A stretch of 64,000 nt of DNA, taken from NCBI GenBank assembly GCA_036571765.1, contig BROE01000004.1, forward strand, positions 15,916,526 to 15,980,525. The letters are read 5' to 3'. The notes below the pieces were generated by a model. The model did no database searches. It was not told the DNA's origin and worked only from the letters and a program-made list of their open reading frames with translations. The stretch is from Plecoglossus altivelis (taxonomy: Eukaryota > Chordata > Actinopteri > Osmeriformes > Plecoglossidae). The first letter of the stretch is position 1. Each line of letters begins with the position of its first letter. Below are positions 1 through 11,945 of this stretch, one piece after another. The position numbers were made by a program, and so were the translations under genes.

Positions 1-766
1 TGGATCACTGAAGACCTCTGCAGGGGTAAGAAAGCTTCTCAAATTAATCCTTTAACTGTAAAGAAATACAGAAAAAGAAAAAGCCATTTAATGTTTCCCA
101 ACTTGTCAGATTTTGGGATGTTGAATCAAGGTGGTAAAGGACAGGATTGTGTTTTGACTGCTTGAGCGAACCGGACGTCCGTAACATTTCCCCTGTGAAG
201 CATTTGACCAGCTCTTCCTCCCAGGCTAACTTTGTAGGGCTGTAGGGGCAGCGACTGAACCCCTAGCTCCAAAACCTGTAAGTCACATCCTACTAGCTCT
301 CACCAAGGATGGACCTTTGTTTCTCTCTGACTTGTAAAAGGACACTTTTGGAGGAAAAAAGGGGTCTAATCCGATGGCTTTTTTTCTGCTTTTGAGTGCC
401 GGATGTTTGACATGCCCGTCGGATGTCTGTGACAATGACTTAGTGGTTTCCAGTGTATCTCTAACTGGGCCTTCCAATTCCCCAGCTTGATGCTTTAGAA
501 TCATGCAAATCAAGTGCTCCACCTCATGGCCATCGATCTGTGATCGATCAAGCTACCTGTGACATTCTACATAGCGTCACCTTGTTTTGGTCTTGTATTG
601 TTATTTTTAGCCAGCAGGTAACCTATCCACTATCCAGCTCTGCACTTTAGTATAGATGTGCTAGTGTTTGTTCCTGCAGAGCTTAAAACTACTTCTACTG
701 TGTGCTCCTGAGTGGAGCACGGCCGCTCTGGGAGCAGCTTCTGAACGGCCTGTGTTCTCTCTGCAG
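1..766 (+). other. rbm25: intron of rbm25 upstream of the first exon in view
   Basis: No exon of rbm25 can be recognised here. The stretch ends in a pyrimidine-rich acceptor (ctctctgcag, 757-766) directly before the KLEEEK exon, so the window opens inside an intron. Confidence 0.75.
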
Positions 767-3700
767 AAACTGGAGGAGGAGAAGGACAAGAAAGAGAAGG
801 AGCGGCAGGAGTTTGAGCGGGAGCGGAGGGAGAGGGAAAAGGAGCGAGAGCGGGAGCGCGAGCGCAGGGATCGCGAGCGCGAGAAGGAGCGCGAGAAGGA
901 ACGTGAGAGGGAGCGGGACGCAGACCGGGACCGGGAGCGCCGGCCGAAGGAGCGGCCCAGGGAGAGGGAGTGGGAGAGGAGTCCTGAGAGGGGCGCAGAC
1001 CGCAGCAGGTCCAGGTAAGCAGTATTAGACTGAGCCCAGAGGGGGAGCAGGACCAGGGGACTGACGCTGTGTTGGCCCACAGAGAGAAGAGCCGAGACAA
1101 GGAGAAGAAGAGGGAACGGGAGGAGGATGAGGAAGAGGTGTACGAGCGCAGGAGACTGGAGAGAAGACTCCGAGACAAGGAGGCAGCCTACCAAGAGGTA
1201 TGTTTGGAGAGCAAACTGACCTCCAAATGGAGAGGTTACTGCTATGTTTCTAACAGGGCAGAAGCAAAGAATGTCTTCATGTTGTGTCATCTTTGGCAGT
1301 TGGCTTTGAATTGCCAAAAGACATAACAAAGTTGACTCATTACAAATGTTTCATTTAAAGAAATGCATCCTACAGTGTGTAGGGCTAATTAGGTGTTTTC
1401 AGAGATGCCATTATCTGCAGCTGTTAAGTAAAAATACAAAAAACAAACATCTGGATTTGGATATAAACCAGGTGTAGTTTTGTGATTTTAACTAGTTATA
1501 AAACAGACTTTAGTAAAGAAAAGGCATATAACGTACCTGGGAGTCATGAACCAAAGAGTCGGATTATGTAATATAGTATTGTCTTGGGATAAATTCTCCA
1601 AGCAAATACTTGTACTGTTGCCAGCACTGTACACAGATACATTGGTGGACAGACACCAATTCAAGAATTCTATGGATGAATGAACTGTAGCTTTGTTTTG
1701 GCTGGTTTGGATCAGTGGTGGAAATGACCTTGCTCCTTGACAGTGTGGCTAATATCCTGTCCCCGTGCTTTTGATTCCCCAAGCGCCTGAAGAACTGGGA
1801 GATCAGAGAGAGGAAGAAGGCCAGGGACTATTGCAAGGACTCTGAGAGAGAAGAAGAGCGCAGGCGAGAGATGGTAGGAGCGTGTGCTGCTGTCCTCACA
1901 GCCCCTCTCCCTGTCCTGCTGGTGGCCCGTCCTGCCGGCGGCCAACCCCGCTGTCTGACATGCTTGTACTTGACCTCTCCCATCAGGCTAAAGAAGGCAA
2001 ACGTCTGAAGGAGTTCCTGGAGGACTACGACGACGACAGAGACGACCTCAAATACTACAGGTGAAGGCCTACAGCAAGCAGGCTATTTAAAGGAGGAATT
2101 GTCCAGTTAGTTGGAGCCACTAGGCTGGTCTGTGAAGTTGGAGTCTGATAAGGCTGCGGCTCCTTGTGTGACCTGTAGAGGAAGTGCACTGCAGAAACGC
2201 CTGCGGGACCGGGAGAAGGAGATGGAGATGGACGAGCGGGACAGAAAGAGAGAGAAGGAGGAGCTGGAGGAGATCAGGCAGAGGCTGCTGGCCGAGGGGC
2301 ACCCTGACCCTGACGCTGAGCTACGCAGGGTGGGTGTCTGGGGGTAGTGTATGTGTTGGGTAGGGGGGAGGTTTCTCACCATGTTTCCAGTGTGTCAAGC
2401 TGCCCTAGCTTCATCGTGTGTGTGTGGTCCAGATGGAGGAGGAGGCGGAGCGTCTGAGCAGAGCCCCGGTCAAGCCAGAACCAGAGCCTGAGGTGGAGAG
2501 AGAGAGACCGAAGCCCGCCAGGGAAGACCGTGAGAGGAGAGGAGACTGCCGCCGTGACCGAGAGAGAGACCGCGAGAGAGACCGTGCCGAGGCACGGCCT
2601 CACCCAACCCCCTCTGAAAATGATGCAGAGGAGGGTGAGGAGGACGGCCTGGACAGAGACAGCCACCCTGAAGCCAAGCCCCGCCTCAAGCCCACCCTGC
2701 GCCCTATCACGGCAGCCCCCTCCGTGTCATCAGCCAGTGAGAACGTGACGCCCAACTCCCCTGGGGACGAGTCGCCGTGCGGCATCATCATCCCCCACGA
2801 GAATTCTCCCTCAGAGCCCCCCCCTCTGGAAGAGATCCGCCCGAAGATTGGCCTCAGCCTCAAACTAGGCACAGTTACTTTCATCACTTTGACACGCAGC
2901 TCTTTCTCTCCCACTGACATACATACTCACGTTTTCACACTCAAACACACACTATATATTGTAGCTATAAATCCTATAATTCCACTGAATCCTATCATTC
3001 CACTGTGTTTGATAAAGCCCCCCCCCTCTGCTGGCAGGTTCCACGGCCAGCCCCAGCCAGCCTCACGCCGCCAAGAGGAAGAGGCTGGCAGCTGACAGCG
3101 TTTTCAACAAGTTTGGAGAGGAGGAGGCCGATGAGCAGCCACGCCGGAGAAAGCTGGTGCCCCTGAACTACGACGACGACGACAAGAGCCTGGGGGTGGA
3201 CGGAGCCGGCCTGGCCAACATTAAGGGTGTCGACACAGAGGAGAAACGCCGGCACATCAAGAGCCTGATCGAGAAAATCCCCACCGGCAAACCAGAGCTG
3301 TTCTCCTACAGCCTAGACTGGTCCATGGTTGACACGGTGAGGGAGGGGGGGGGTAACTGTGGGCGCCTCAAAACCCTTTATGCTACATGCGTTAGCAGCG
3401 TCTCCAAATAGGCTGCATGTTCATTTGCGTCAGTTGCCCAATCTAGTTTTTAAGCTGTTTATGAACCCCCTGGTGAAATGATGGGCCAATGTTTCAGTGT
3501 TGTGGTTGTACTGTTTTTCAGAACCTAATGGAGCGCCGCATACGGCCGTGGATCAACAAAAAGATAATCGAGTACATCGGAGAGGAGGAGGCTACCTTGG
3601 TTGACTTTGTCTGTTCCAAGGTACCATCGCATGCTGAGCAATAGGATACAAGCTCAACACAGAGGAAGGGGTTATAGTCTTGACACTTGTGCGCATGTCT

Positions 3701-4098
3701 ACATGAGGACACTCAGATTTTATTGACCAAGAACACAAGGGATTTAGTATCAATGTTCTCACACAGAGTAGACATGGAGAGGAAAAAACGGTGTGTGTAT
3801 GATGTGTGGTCCTTTCCTCCTCTGTCGCAGGTGATGGCTCATGGGACACCACAAGGGATCTTGGACGATGTTGCTATGGTGAGTATTGTTGCGACTGTAC
3901 ACACGTTCCAATGTAAATGAATGACCTGAGATATAGTTGTGAAATTAAGGTTTATGACTTGCACTGAGGCACCCAACACCAGTTCACATGTGGTTTGTCC
4001 TACAGGTGCTTGATGAGGAAGCTGAGGTCTTCATTGTGAAGATGTGGAGGTTGTTGATCTATGAGACCGAAGCCAAGAAAATTGGATTGGCGAAATGA
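767..4098 (+). CDS. rbm25: RNA-binding protein 25 (RBM25), 3' part of the gene
   Basis: RBM25 is a nuclear U1 snRNP-associated splicing regulator. Ten coding exons are read: 767-1014, 1083-1197, 1784-1873, 1987-2060, 2179-2329, 2433-2868, 3038-3336, 3522-3620, 3831-3878, 4006-4098, giving 550 residues and a TGA stop with all phases consistent. The first two exons encode the long Arg/Glu-repeat (ER) region; the middle holds RLKNWEIRERKK and FLEDYDDDRDD; 2433-2868 holds TLRPITAAPSVSSAS and ESPCGIIIPHENSP; 3250-4098 encodes the C-terminal PWI domain (RRIRPWINKKIIEYIGEEEA and KMWRLLIYETEAKKIGL). The N-terminal RRM and the rest of the ER region lie left of the window. The intron at 2869-3037 begins with GC, not GT. 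The gene is convergent with eif2s1. The identification rests on near-identity with the vertebrate protein over the whole length. Confidence 0.97.
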
Positions 4099-4975
4099 AC
4101 CTGAAGCACTGACCCAAGATCCATTTGACTGCTTTTAAATGTCATGTTCTGCAGCCCCTGTGACCTGCTCTGTTACACCTCACCAGTCCTCCTCTCCTAA
4201 TCTGTTGGACCTCACCTGAACTCCTCTTTCCTGCTCTATTGGACCTCACCAGTCCTGTGCCACTGGTTTCCCACTGCTTCCATCATGTCATACCGTTACA
4301 CCTGATGGCCTTCATCAGTGTGTTCTTGTGTTTTGTACTTCATGCTTGTCTGTTTCTCTGCTGAGGCACTTATGCAAGACCCATGGGAATCACCACTCTG
4401 ACCTGGCATTCTGTAGGCTGGCTTGAGAGACAGCGCAGTACGTACATATGGAAAGGAATCATTGGATGGATCTATGCCTATAAATGCGTTCTACTGGTTG
4501 CAACCTCCAGCATTTTTGAAACGAACCAAATGGTTTAAAGTCAATGCTGTTTTGTATTTTCTTTGAATGTAAAGAGATGCAGGACCTTGGCTAAACTGCT
4601 TTCACTTGCTTAGTAGTGGTAGGGTTGTCACTGTTCCCCAAACTGTTTGACTAGTCTATAAATTCTGTTTGTGAAGGAGCCTGGCATGCTGGCATTTTGA
4701 AATTGAATTTGTGCTCCGGTCAGCTTTGTTGACTTAGGACTTAGGACAATTCTGCAGAACGAACACATTTCTGACCTATCTGTATTGTTCACAATTTCTT
4801 GTTTTTGTCCCATTTTTCTTTGGTGGCTCTTGAACACGAACCCTGATGTAGAAAAGCACAACTTCGACACACAGTCAGACTTAATGAATGGATATTGATT
4901 GTGCTTAAAAATGTTGGCTTTTGTTTTGTACTGGTGGAAATTTGTTTTGAATAAAAGCAATTTTTATAGTACTGG
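4099..4975 (+). other. rbm25: 3' UTR of rbm25
   Basis: This is non-coding sequence after the rbm25 stop. An AATAAA signal lies at 4950-4955 in an AT-rich setting, followed by a T/G-rich stretch (gtactggtctttgcattttc) typical of downstream elements. That predicts a 3' UTR of roughly 0.87 kb. Confidence 0.75.
4950..4955 (+). terminator. rbm25: poly(A) signal AATAAA of rbm25
   Basis: A canonical hexamer about 850 nt after the stop codon, with U/GU-rich sequence just downstream. It is the only canonical hexamer I noticed between the stop and the opposing eif2s1 3' end. Confidence 0.75.
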
Positions 4976-5192
4976 TCTTTGCATTTTCTTCAAAATGTGC
5001 TATAAAGCAGGTGTTCTAAGAGTTTATCTGACCATTTAAATGGAGGCTGGTAGTTGTCTAGCTCCTGTCATGGTGAAATCAGTCTAATACACAACTGATA
5101 ACTGAACTCCACCTGTAGGCAAACGGCAGGAAGAAAGTGATTGGCCAAATTCTCACATTGCTAAGACACATTGAGATCAAAACTTCCAGAAC

Positions 5193-5198
5193 TTTATT
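5193..5198 (-). terminator. eif2s1: poly(A) signal (AATAAA on minus) of eif2s1
   Basis: TTTATT on the plus strand reads AATAAA on the minus strand, 468 nt downstream of the eif2s1 stop. Only about 240 nt separate it from the rbm25 signal on the other strand, so the two genes end tail to tail. Confidence 0.6.
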
Positions 5199-5665
5199 CA
5201 TGTCTTATGAGCTAAACAAGAGCCAAATCCATCCTGCCAGTAGAAATCCCCAACTGTAGGAGGACTAGCACAAAACAATCAGCCACAGCCAGCCTGTGTT
5301 CCAGACATAAAGGGTTGCCTTCATGTCTCACTTCCTGTGACCAATGAAGCGTCACGGACGCTGAAGACACCACAGCTTATTAGCAAGAAAGTGAAGGCCT
5401 CTGTTTGTCAATTCTATGCATAAAAGGGACTTCATCCAAATAGGTGTTCTTTGTGGTCAAAATGGTGGTTAACACGAAATATCATTAGCGGTTATTTTTC
5501 AGAAGTCAGAAAACCATCTTGTGTTTGCTCTTTTCTATCTGACATGGGCCACTTTGTATGTAACAAATATGTAATATGTAAATGAACATTGTTGGGACTG
5601 TACTATGGCTAGGTCTGTTTGTCCATCTCCCTCCTCTTCTTCCAGCCACTTCTTCTGCTGGGCCT
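5193..5665 (-). other. eif2s1: 3' UTR of eif2s1
   Basis: Non-coding sequence between the eif2s1 stop (5666-5668) and the minus-strand AATAAA at 5198-5193. No other features were seen. Confidence 0.6.
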
Positions 5666-7883
5666 CTAATCTTCTGCTTTGGCCTCCATCTCCTCTGCAT
5701 CGTCATCTCCGTCCACCTCGGCATTCTCCCTCTCTAGCCTCTCCAGCTGACGCGCCAGCTCTGTCTCATCCGTGTCCGTCACCACCTTAGGCTGAAGACA
5801 GACACGCACACACACATTCTGAACTCATCTCTTGGATAAACCGGGAGAAAACCCTTGCCTGTAGAAGGGGTATGTAAATGGTCGACCGTGGTCCATTTCT
5901 CGTCAGAGTGAAGGTTGTATCTGGACCTAGATACGTTTCTCATGAATAATTGTTCAATTACATTCTGATGAATCAACCGTCACTTTCAATTTACACATTT
6001 TTGACAAGTTGATAGTTGTCTCAAGTTGTATAGAGTTAAATGCCACCTTTAAGCCAATCAAAAAACACCTCGGAAATGTTAATTGTGCATAAATTGTTCT
6101 AATTGTGCACCTTTGCTGTAGAATCAAGAGGTTCCTGGTTCAAATCCCCTCGGTACTGTATCGATGCGAACAAAGGTGTCTGCTAGTGGAACACATTAGA
6201 CAATGTCAGCTGGGATCTCCCGTCTCCTTTACCTCCATCTGGATGTTGAACACGCCCCTCTTCTCCTCGATCCTCTCCTTGATGGCAGCCATGGCCTGGT
6301 TGAGAACAGACAGGCCCTCCGTACGTTCCAGAGTGGTCGTGGTCATCACGTATCGCGGAGGAGCAATCAGGTTGATCTAGGAAGAACGCACAAATTTTCA
6401 TATCAGGTGGCCCATCGGAAACCTCGCAAAGGAGCAGCAACATGTACAACACATGATCAAGAGACTCGATCAAACTCTGACATCTTTTCTACCAAATGAG
6501 ACATTTCAAGTGCCACGTCAAGTGGTTGCACATATTTTTTGGACTAATCAAAAAAGAATGTAATTGAGAGGGCATATTTCTGGCCTGTTTATACAGAGCT
6601 GGCATGTTAATGCCACATACCTTGATGGGCATAACTTCAGTGGAGCAGCTTAGGCCTGCCCTCAGTGCTTCCTTCACCGCGTCAATGCCCTCGTACCCAT
6701 AGCATGCCACCTCGATATCTACACGCATAGGGGATGAGACTTCTTATAGCAGAAGGGACATTCATGTCATTCCCTGTCTCTAAAAGAAGTTGAGCCTGTC
6801 ATTCCAGTTTCCAAACCCTTCTTCTGCCTAGCGGTGGGCTACCTGCTCGGATTTTGACAGCTTGCGGTGTGAGTCGCCTGTTGATGTTGTCGATCAGCAC
6901 GTTCCTCTCCTCCTCCGTCAGCTCCAGGCCGTCAAGGATGGCAGGGTCCCTAATGGGAGGAAGACGGCACAAAACACACATAACACCTCAAATACAACTA
7001 TATTTTTATATACTTCCAGTGGCATTTCTCCCCTTGTTATTTATGATAGAGATTGTGTACATTTTTGGAGAGGACAGGAAATATAGGGGGGGAGAGAGAG
7101 AGGATGAGGGTCTGAACCAGATTCGAACCCAGGCTGCCGCAATGCCTCAGCCTATATAGTGGAACCTTGAAATATGCAGTTGTACTCCAGCTACAGACAC
7201 AAAGGTCGGTGTACTCACGACACGGCCTGTTTGAAGACGTCGTACGCGCCATATCCAGGCCGCTTGTCTTTCTCATCGAACACCCAGGCAGTGCGCTGGA
7301 AGAGGCTCTCCAGCTGCTCGTCTTTACTGTACTCTAGAACCTCTGCCACATGCCTCAGGATGCTGTACACCTGTAACACCGCACCATTTATTTTGTCTAC
7401 ATCTGGTCATCAAGCAAGCTAGCACTGATAAATGGTGAGGGGCAGCTATACAGTAACTTACAGTTTTGGATTTGGTGAATTTGTCCTCACACTTGACGGC
7501 TTCCTCTGGTGAAACTCTTCTCTTTGATAAATCAATGTATCCTGGAGACAGAACGCATGATAGAAAAGTATATAACTCATTCATCTACGGAGGGACTATC
7601 TTTTTTACGGACAGACCAAACAGACCGGCTGACCGAGCTTACCCTTCTCTTTGTCCACTCGGATGACCACCACACACTCGTTGCGACCTATGCGGATGAG
7701 CTTGTTGATAGAGCGAATGCGTCGACGCGACAGTTCGCTGAGGAGGATCATGCCCTCGATGTTGTTGTACTCCAAAAGGCTAACATAGGCGCCCATCTCA
7801 GCGATGGAGCGCACGTTGACCATCACCACATCATCCACTTCTGGGAATCGGTGCTGATAGAACCTACAACTGAGCCCCGGCAT
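5666..7883 (-). CDS. eif2s1: eukaryotic translation initiation factor 2 subunit alpha (eIF2 alpha)
   Basis: eIF2 alpha is the regulatory subunit of the eIF2-GTP-Met-tRNAi ternary complex; phosphorylation of Ser51 by PERK, PKR, GCN2 or HRI inhibits eIF2B and lowers translation. Minus-strand coding exons: 7643-7883, 7462-7541, 7219-7370, 6843-6949, 6621-6718, 6233-6376, 5666-5791. They total 948 nt, or 315 residues, the same as the mammalian protein. The S1-type OB fold is at the N-terminus (PGLSCRFYQHRFPEVDDVV). The target serine is residue 52 counting Met1, in LLSELSRRRIRSINK, and the KGYIDLSKRRVSPEEA segment follows. The acidic C-terminus ends NAEVDGDDDAEEMEAKAED. The start ATG lies 2 nt inside its exon, so a separate non-coding first exon is expected. 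Introns hold two SINE fragments. Confidence 0.98.
6104..6190 (+). mobile_element. tRNA-derived SINE fragment
   Basis: In an eif2s1 intron. The sequence aatcaagaggttcctggttc continues into caaatcccc, giving a Pol III B-box-like GGTTCAAATCC, followed by tatcgatgcgaacaaaggtg and tctgctagtgg, which resemble the body and tail of common fish tRNA-derived SINEs. A clear A box and a 3' poly tract are missing, so this is a truncated copy. Confidence 0.5.
7045..7162 (-). mobile_element. tRNA-derived SINE fragment (minus orientation)
   Basis: In an eif2s1 intron (6950-7218). On the minus strand it reads ...gaggcattgcggcagcctgg gttcgaatctggttcagacc..., a B-box (GGTTCGAATCT), followed by a pyrimidine run and ctatatttcctgtcctctcc. 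That arrangement, B-box then C/T tract then tttcctgtc, is a familiar fish SINE layout. The family was not assigned. Confidence 0.55.
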
Positions 7884-8000
7884 CACTGAGAACAAAACAA
7901 CGGATGAAGAGTAAAACTGATTCGGGCGATGGGGAAAGCATGCCTTTATCGAGATACAAATATGTCAACTCTTAATTAACAATACATGATACGTGATTAG

Positions 8001-8057
8001 TGTGAATGTGTGTGTGTATGTGTGTGTGTATATGTGTGTGTATATGTGTGTGTATGT

Positions 8058-8093
<36 letters not shown>

Positions 8094-8094
8094 C
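8001..8094. repeat. compound (TG)n/(TATG)n/(TA)n microsatellite
   Basis: Imperfect TG/TATG repeats followed by about 11 TA units, in the 5' intron of eif2s1. It is alternating purine-pyrimidine sequence. Confidence 0.9.
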
Positions 8095-8431
8095 TCCCTA
8101 TCTGGTGATGTTGCATTTGGGATGAGAGTGTCTTTCAGTTAAGAGATTTCAATTATGTCTACCACAGGCTAATATTAAATCGATCCGATTTAGCATTAGT
8201 TCATCATCAAAATACAGCCAAAAACCAAACTAGCTCCAGAATTTCGCCAATTTGGAAAACGTCAATACAGCCAGCAGCCACGTAAACTTGCACAGCGTTG
8301 GAAGCTGATTAGCTGACCCAATAGTTAGCTTGAATTCACACACATGCGGCACATGCTACCTGACTAGCTAGAATCTCTTGTGCACCACTCCGGCAAACAG
8401 GTTTTATTAACGATTTCAATACATATCTCAC

Positions 8432-8911
8432 CTGTATCATATGGTTACACAACGAAGTAATGAAATTCTGTATTGGAAATGTTCCAAACGTTATTGTTTT
8501 ACATGTATTTGTAGAAAAAATAGTCCAAATCGTAGAACTTCTAATTCATCGAAGTGCTACAGCTATTTCTTTCGACCCGGAAGAGATCAGATACTTTTTG
8601 ACACGCGCATTCGCAACAGCGTTTGCTGTGGTTGCCAGGTTGACCCTCAAATCTTGTGAAGCGTTGGTAGTAATCTGGAACGAACCTGGCAACTTTGGGG
8701 TTGGTGGATGAGGACATATGACTAGGAACCAGCTGATCTCCCTTCGTTGCTATTTCGTGTCAGCAGCTTATTCCTAAAATATTATACGCAGAAGAAAGAC
8801 AGTTTACCGTCGTTATTACGATTAAGAATAGGTGTAATCGGTTATATCACATACTGGCCGCACATATTTCGAAACGGAATTGAAGTGTAGAGCGTTGTGT
8901 TCTAGAACAAG
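8432..8911. promoter_or_regulatory. divergent promoter shared by eif2s1 (minus) and atp6v1d (plus)
   Basis: The two genes are head to head. On the minus strand ATGATACAG|gtgagat at 8432 is a good donor for a non-coding eif2s1 first exon, which fits the acceptor 2 nt before its ATG. The stretch between contains an ETS-type CCGGAAG (8577-8583), an NRF1-like GCGCATTCGC (8605-8614) and more CpG than its surroundings, and no obvious TATA box. ETS and NRF1 motifs are typical of divergent housekeeping promoters. The exact transcription starts are inferred, not seen. Confidence 0.6.
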
Positions 8912-11097
8912 ATGTCAGGCAAAGACAGAATCGACGTATTTCCATCCAGAATGTAAGTAGCTAGCCAAGGCTAACCACCTCGACTGCAATATATAGCATA
9001 TATGGTTAATAACCTTGTTCTTTTTTATCTACTTATTGCTGCGAGCAGCATAGTTAGAAGCTGCCAAGATCCGTTCAGTCATCAGTCCCCGGCTGGTGAA
9101 TAGTCCTAAAACAGCAGTGGCTAAATCATCATGATGTCAGAGCATGTAGTTAATCAGATGTGCATGGAACAAAGTAATACTTTTTTTAAGGATTACCGTC
9201 GATTGTTTTCTGTGAATTGAACACATACAAATACTGTAACAAGCAGGATCTTGGTCTAACCGAACCTCCAAAAGAGGAAATGCTTTTACACAATGTCATG
9301 TGATGTCCTATTCCAATCAGAGACAGACTGTGAGATTTCTAAAATGCCTTATCACCGTCGCAGAGGACGGTGATACGGTAACATACCCTGTTATATTGTT
9401 ATTTCTCTCTGTGTACAGTTTGCACAACCCTTAGCTGTGCATTGTTTTGAACATCATGTGAACTCATGTTGTCTTTCTCATTTCAGGGTTCAGACTATCA
9501 TGAAGGCTCGTCTGAAAGGGGCATTGACAGGTCGCAACCTTCTTAAGAAGAAAGCTGACGCTTTATCAATGCGTTTCCGTCAGATCCTGCGCAAGATTAT
9601 TGAGGTCTGTCGGAACCCTCTTTTCACCTTTGAGTTTGACCTCAAAGTCATAGTCTGTTCGTGCAACTAATTCTACCTCTGTGTCCATCCAGACCAAGAC
9701 TCTTATGGGAGAAGTGATGAGGGAGGCTGCCTTTTCATTGGCTGAGGCAAAGTTTGCTGCTGGAGATTTTAGGTAAGCGCACAAACCTTTGTGGTTCCTT
9801 GTCTTTTCCCCCTGGATTTCTCGATCTCAACCTCCTTACATGTGTCCTCACAGCACCACTGTCATCCAGAATGTAAACAAGGCCCAGGTGAAGGTCAGAG
9901 CTAAGAAAGACAACGTGGCTGGTGAGACCAATACACTGCTGTCAGAAAGAAACTGTGGGCTTCCCTTCTGTATTTAAATCAAATCCAAATGTATTTGTAT
10001 AGCCCTTTTTACAACCAACGTCACAGAGGGCTTCACAAATGCCCATAGACCTGCCCCTCTTCCTATCTAAACCCTCAAGGAAATCTTTGTCTCTTTGTTA
10101 CTCTCTCAGGTGTTACTCTACCTGTGTTTGAGCATTACCAGGAGGGAGGAGACAGTAAGGAATATCTAATTATTCTGTGATATTTGTAATAGATCATGAT
10201 TAGTCGCTAATATAGTCGTGAGAATGTGGACCTGAGCTGACTGTGATCTTTGAGATTTCTTAATGCTCCTTCCGTCAGGTTATGAGCTAACTGGTTTGGC
10301 CCGGGGAGGAGAGCAGGTTTCCAGGCTGAAGAGGAACTATGCCAAAGCTGTTGAACTGCTGGTGGAGTTGGCCTCCTTACAGGTAGAGGGCACTGCCAGC
10401 AATGTTTGATGTTATCTTAAGTCTGGGAAGCAGCTGGGAGCAGCCATGTTTGGGTAACGTTGGAAGTCCCACAGAGCTCATTATTTCACTCGTTTCAAAT
10501 TGACAGACATCTTTTGTCACTCTGGATGAAGCCATCAAGATCACCAACCGTCGCGTAAATGCCATAGAGCATGGTGAGTAGAGCTGGGTTGGATGTGTTT
10601 CCACTTACATGATACAGAACCTGTGGCACGGTATTTCAAGAGCTGTAATACTGACGGAGTGGGTGGTCCTGTTTGTCTCCAGTGATCATTCCCAGGATCG
10701 AGCGCACCCTCACCTACATCGTCACGGAGCTGGATGAGAGAGAACGAGAGGAGTTCTACAGGTGAGGAGGCATTCTATGTTCCCTACTTATCCAAACTCT
10801 CTACCTACTTTTCCACCTCATAAACTCCAGTGCTAAAATGTACTAAAAAACAAACAACTATATTATGTTATAATAAATATACCAATTAATAAAACCAAGC
10901 AAAACAGAAGTGAGCTGAGCTGAGGATCACTGTGTTACTCATCCCACTTCAGGCTCAAGAAGATTCAGGAGAAGAAAAAGCAGCTGAGGGAGCGGACCGA
11001 AAAGGAGATCGCCGCCCGCCTTGCGGCCCTGGGCCCCGTCGCTGAGCCCGCTAACATGCTGATGGAGGAGACAGACGAGGATCTGTTGTTCGAGTAA
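8912..11097 (+). CDS. atp6v1d: V-type proton ATPase subunit D
   Basis: Subunit D forms, with subunit F, the central rotor shaft of the cytosolic V1 sector and couples ATP hydrolysis by A3B3 to proton pumping. Coding exons: 8912-8952, 9487-9604, 9693-9772, 9854-9921, 10110-10154, 10279-10382, 10507-10573, 10683-10761, 10953-11097. They total 747 nt, or 248 residues, against 247 in human. Landmarks: MSGKDRIDVFPSRM at the start, GRNLLKKKADALSMRFRQIL in the N-terminal helix, STTVIQNVNKAQVKVRAKKD, the short VTLPVFEHY hairpin, IEHVIIPRIERTLTYI and the C-terminal coiled coil RLKKIQEKKKQLRER, ending EETDEDLLFE. All introns are small and GT-AG. It is divergent from eif2s1 and convergent with pals1. 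Confidence 0.98.
9977..10085 (+). repeat. dispersed repeat, copy 1
   Basis: In an atp6v1d intron. It matches 35213-35318 at clearly most positions over about 105 bp: both run aatcaaatc..., tgtatttg, cccttttta, gtcac.gagggc, tagacctgcc-like and aaccctcaaggaa. The family was not identified; it looks like a short non-autonomous element spread in this genome. Confidence 0.6.
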
Positions 11098-11945
11098 CGC
11101 GCACTACAACCCTCCACTGTCCCCCTTCACCGTGCTTTGCACACCACCCTATTTATTCTGTGCCTCTCTGGCATGATTGATGTCTTCATGTGAAAACCGA
11201 AACACTTGATTTGTTTCAATTACATTTGTGGTGTGTACTTGTCAGTGATGTTTTTGAAATGGTTTCAATGTTGGAACTAAGTGTTTTGATTCATTCATCT
11301 TCTATGTCAGATGTCATGATATTAAACTTTGTTGTTACCATCAAACACTTCAGTTCACTAGTGTGTTGACATTGTTTGTGTTGAATCGGAGAGGGGCAAT
11401 GATCTTTGAGTCCTTCAGCAACATGCAAATATATATAAATAAGTACATTACGGATGTAAACTATCCTGTGCATTTCATTTCATTGACAGCGAACATACTG
11501 TAGATGCTGGAACACAGAAAATGTAACTTATCTTGTAATTGTCATTGCATGCCGTAATTTTGTGCATTAATGGCAGGGTGGTTGTCATTTTCCACCCTCA
11601 GGTCTGAAAATGTTACTATAGACTATATAGATTGATTTTTTATTTTTCACTAGATTAATCTGGGATGTCAACACCCAGGCGTGATTATATTGCAATACCT
11701 AGGGTGCAAGTCTATTGGCCACATAGTCTATTGTTACCTATTCCAAATGGCACTTAATTCTAATAAATTGTATGAGAATATCCCACAGCTGTCTCCTGGC
11801 TTTTTTGTATGATCTCATTTATTTTGTCTAATCTGTATGCATCAAAACATTCTTAAAACTTTCTGTGCATGCTCTTGAAAAAATTGCGGTCATAAATCAT
11901 TTGACTTAATGCCTTTGTGACAAGTAAATAAAAAGAAAATTTACC
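11098..11945 (+). other. atp6v1d: 3' UTR of atp6v1d with several candidate poly(A) signals
   Basis: Candidate hexamers after the stop: ATTAAA at 11321-11326, AATAAA at 11762-11767, 11927-11932 and 11947-11952. The first would give a 3' UTR of about 240 nt, the later ones about 0.8 kb. Which is used cannot be told from sequence. Confidence 0.55.

Noticed and set aside
630..1329. Long minus-strand reading frames rich in Ser/Arg opposite the first rbm25 exons
   Set aside because: They are the complement of the Arg/Glu repeat codons of rbm25 and have no splice support.
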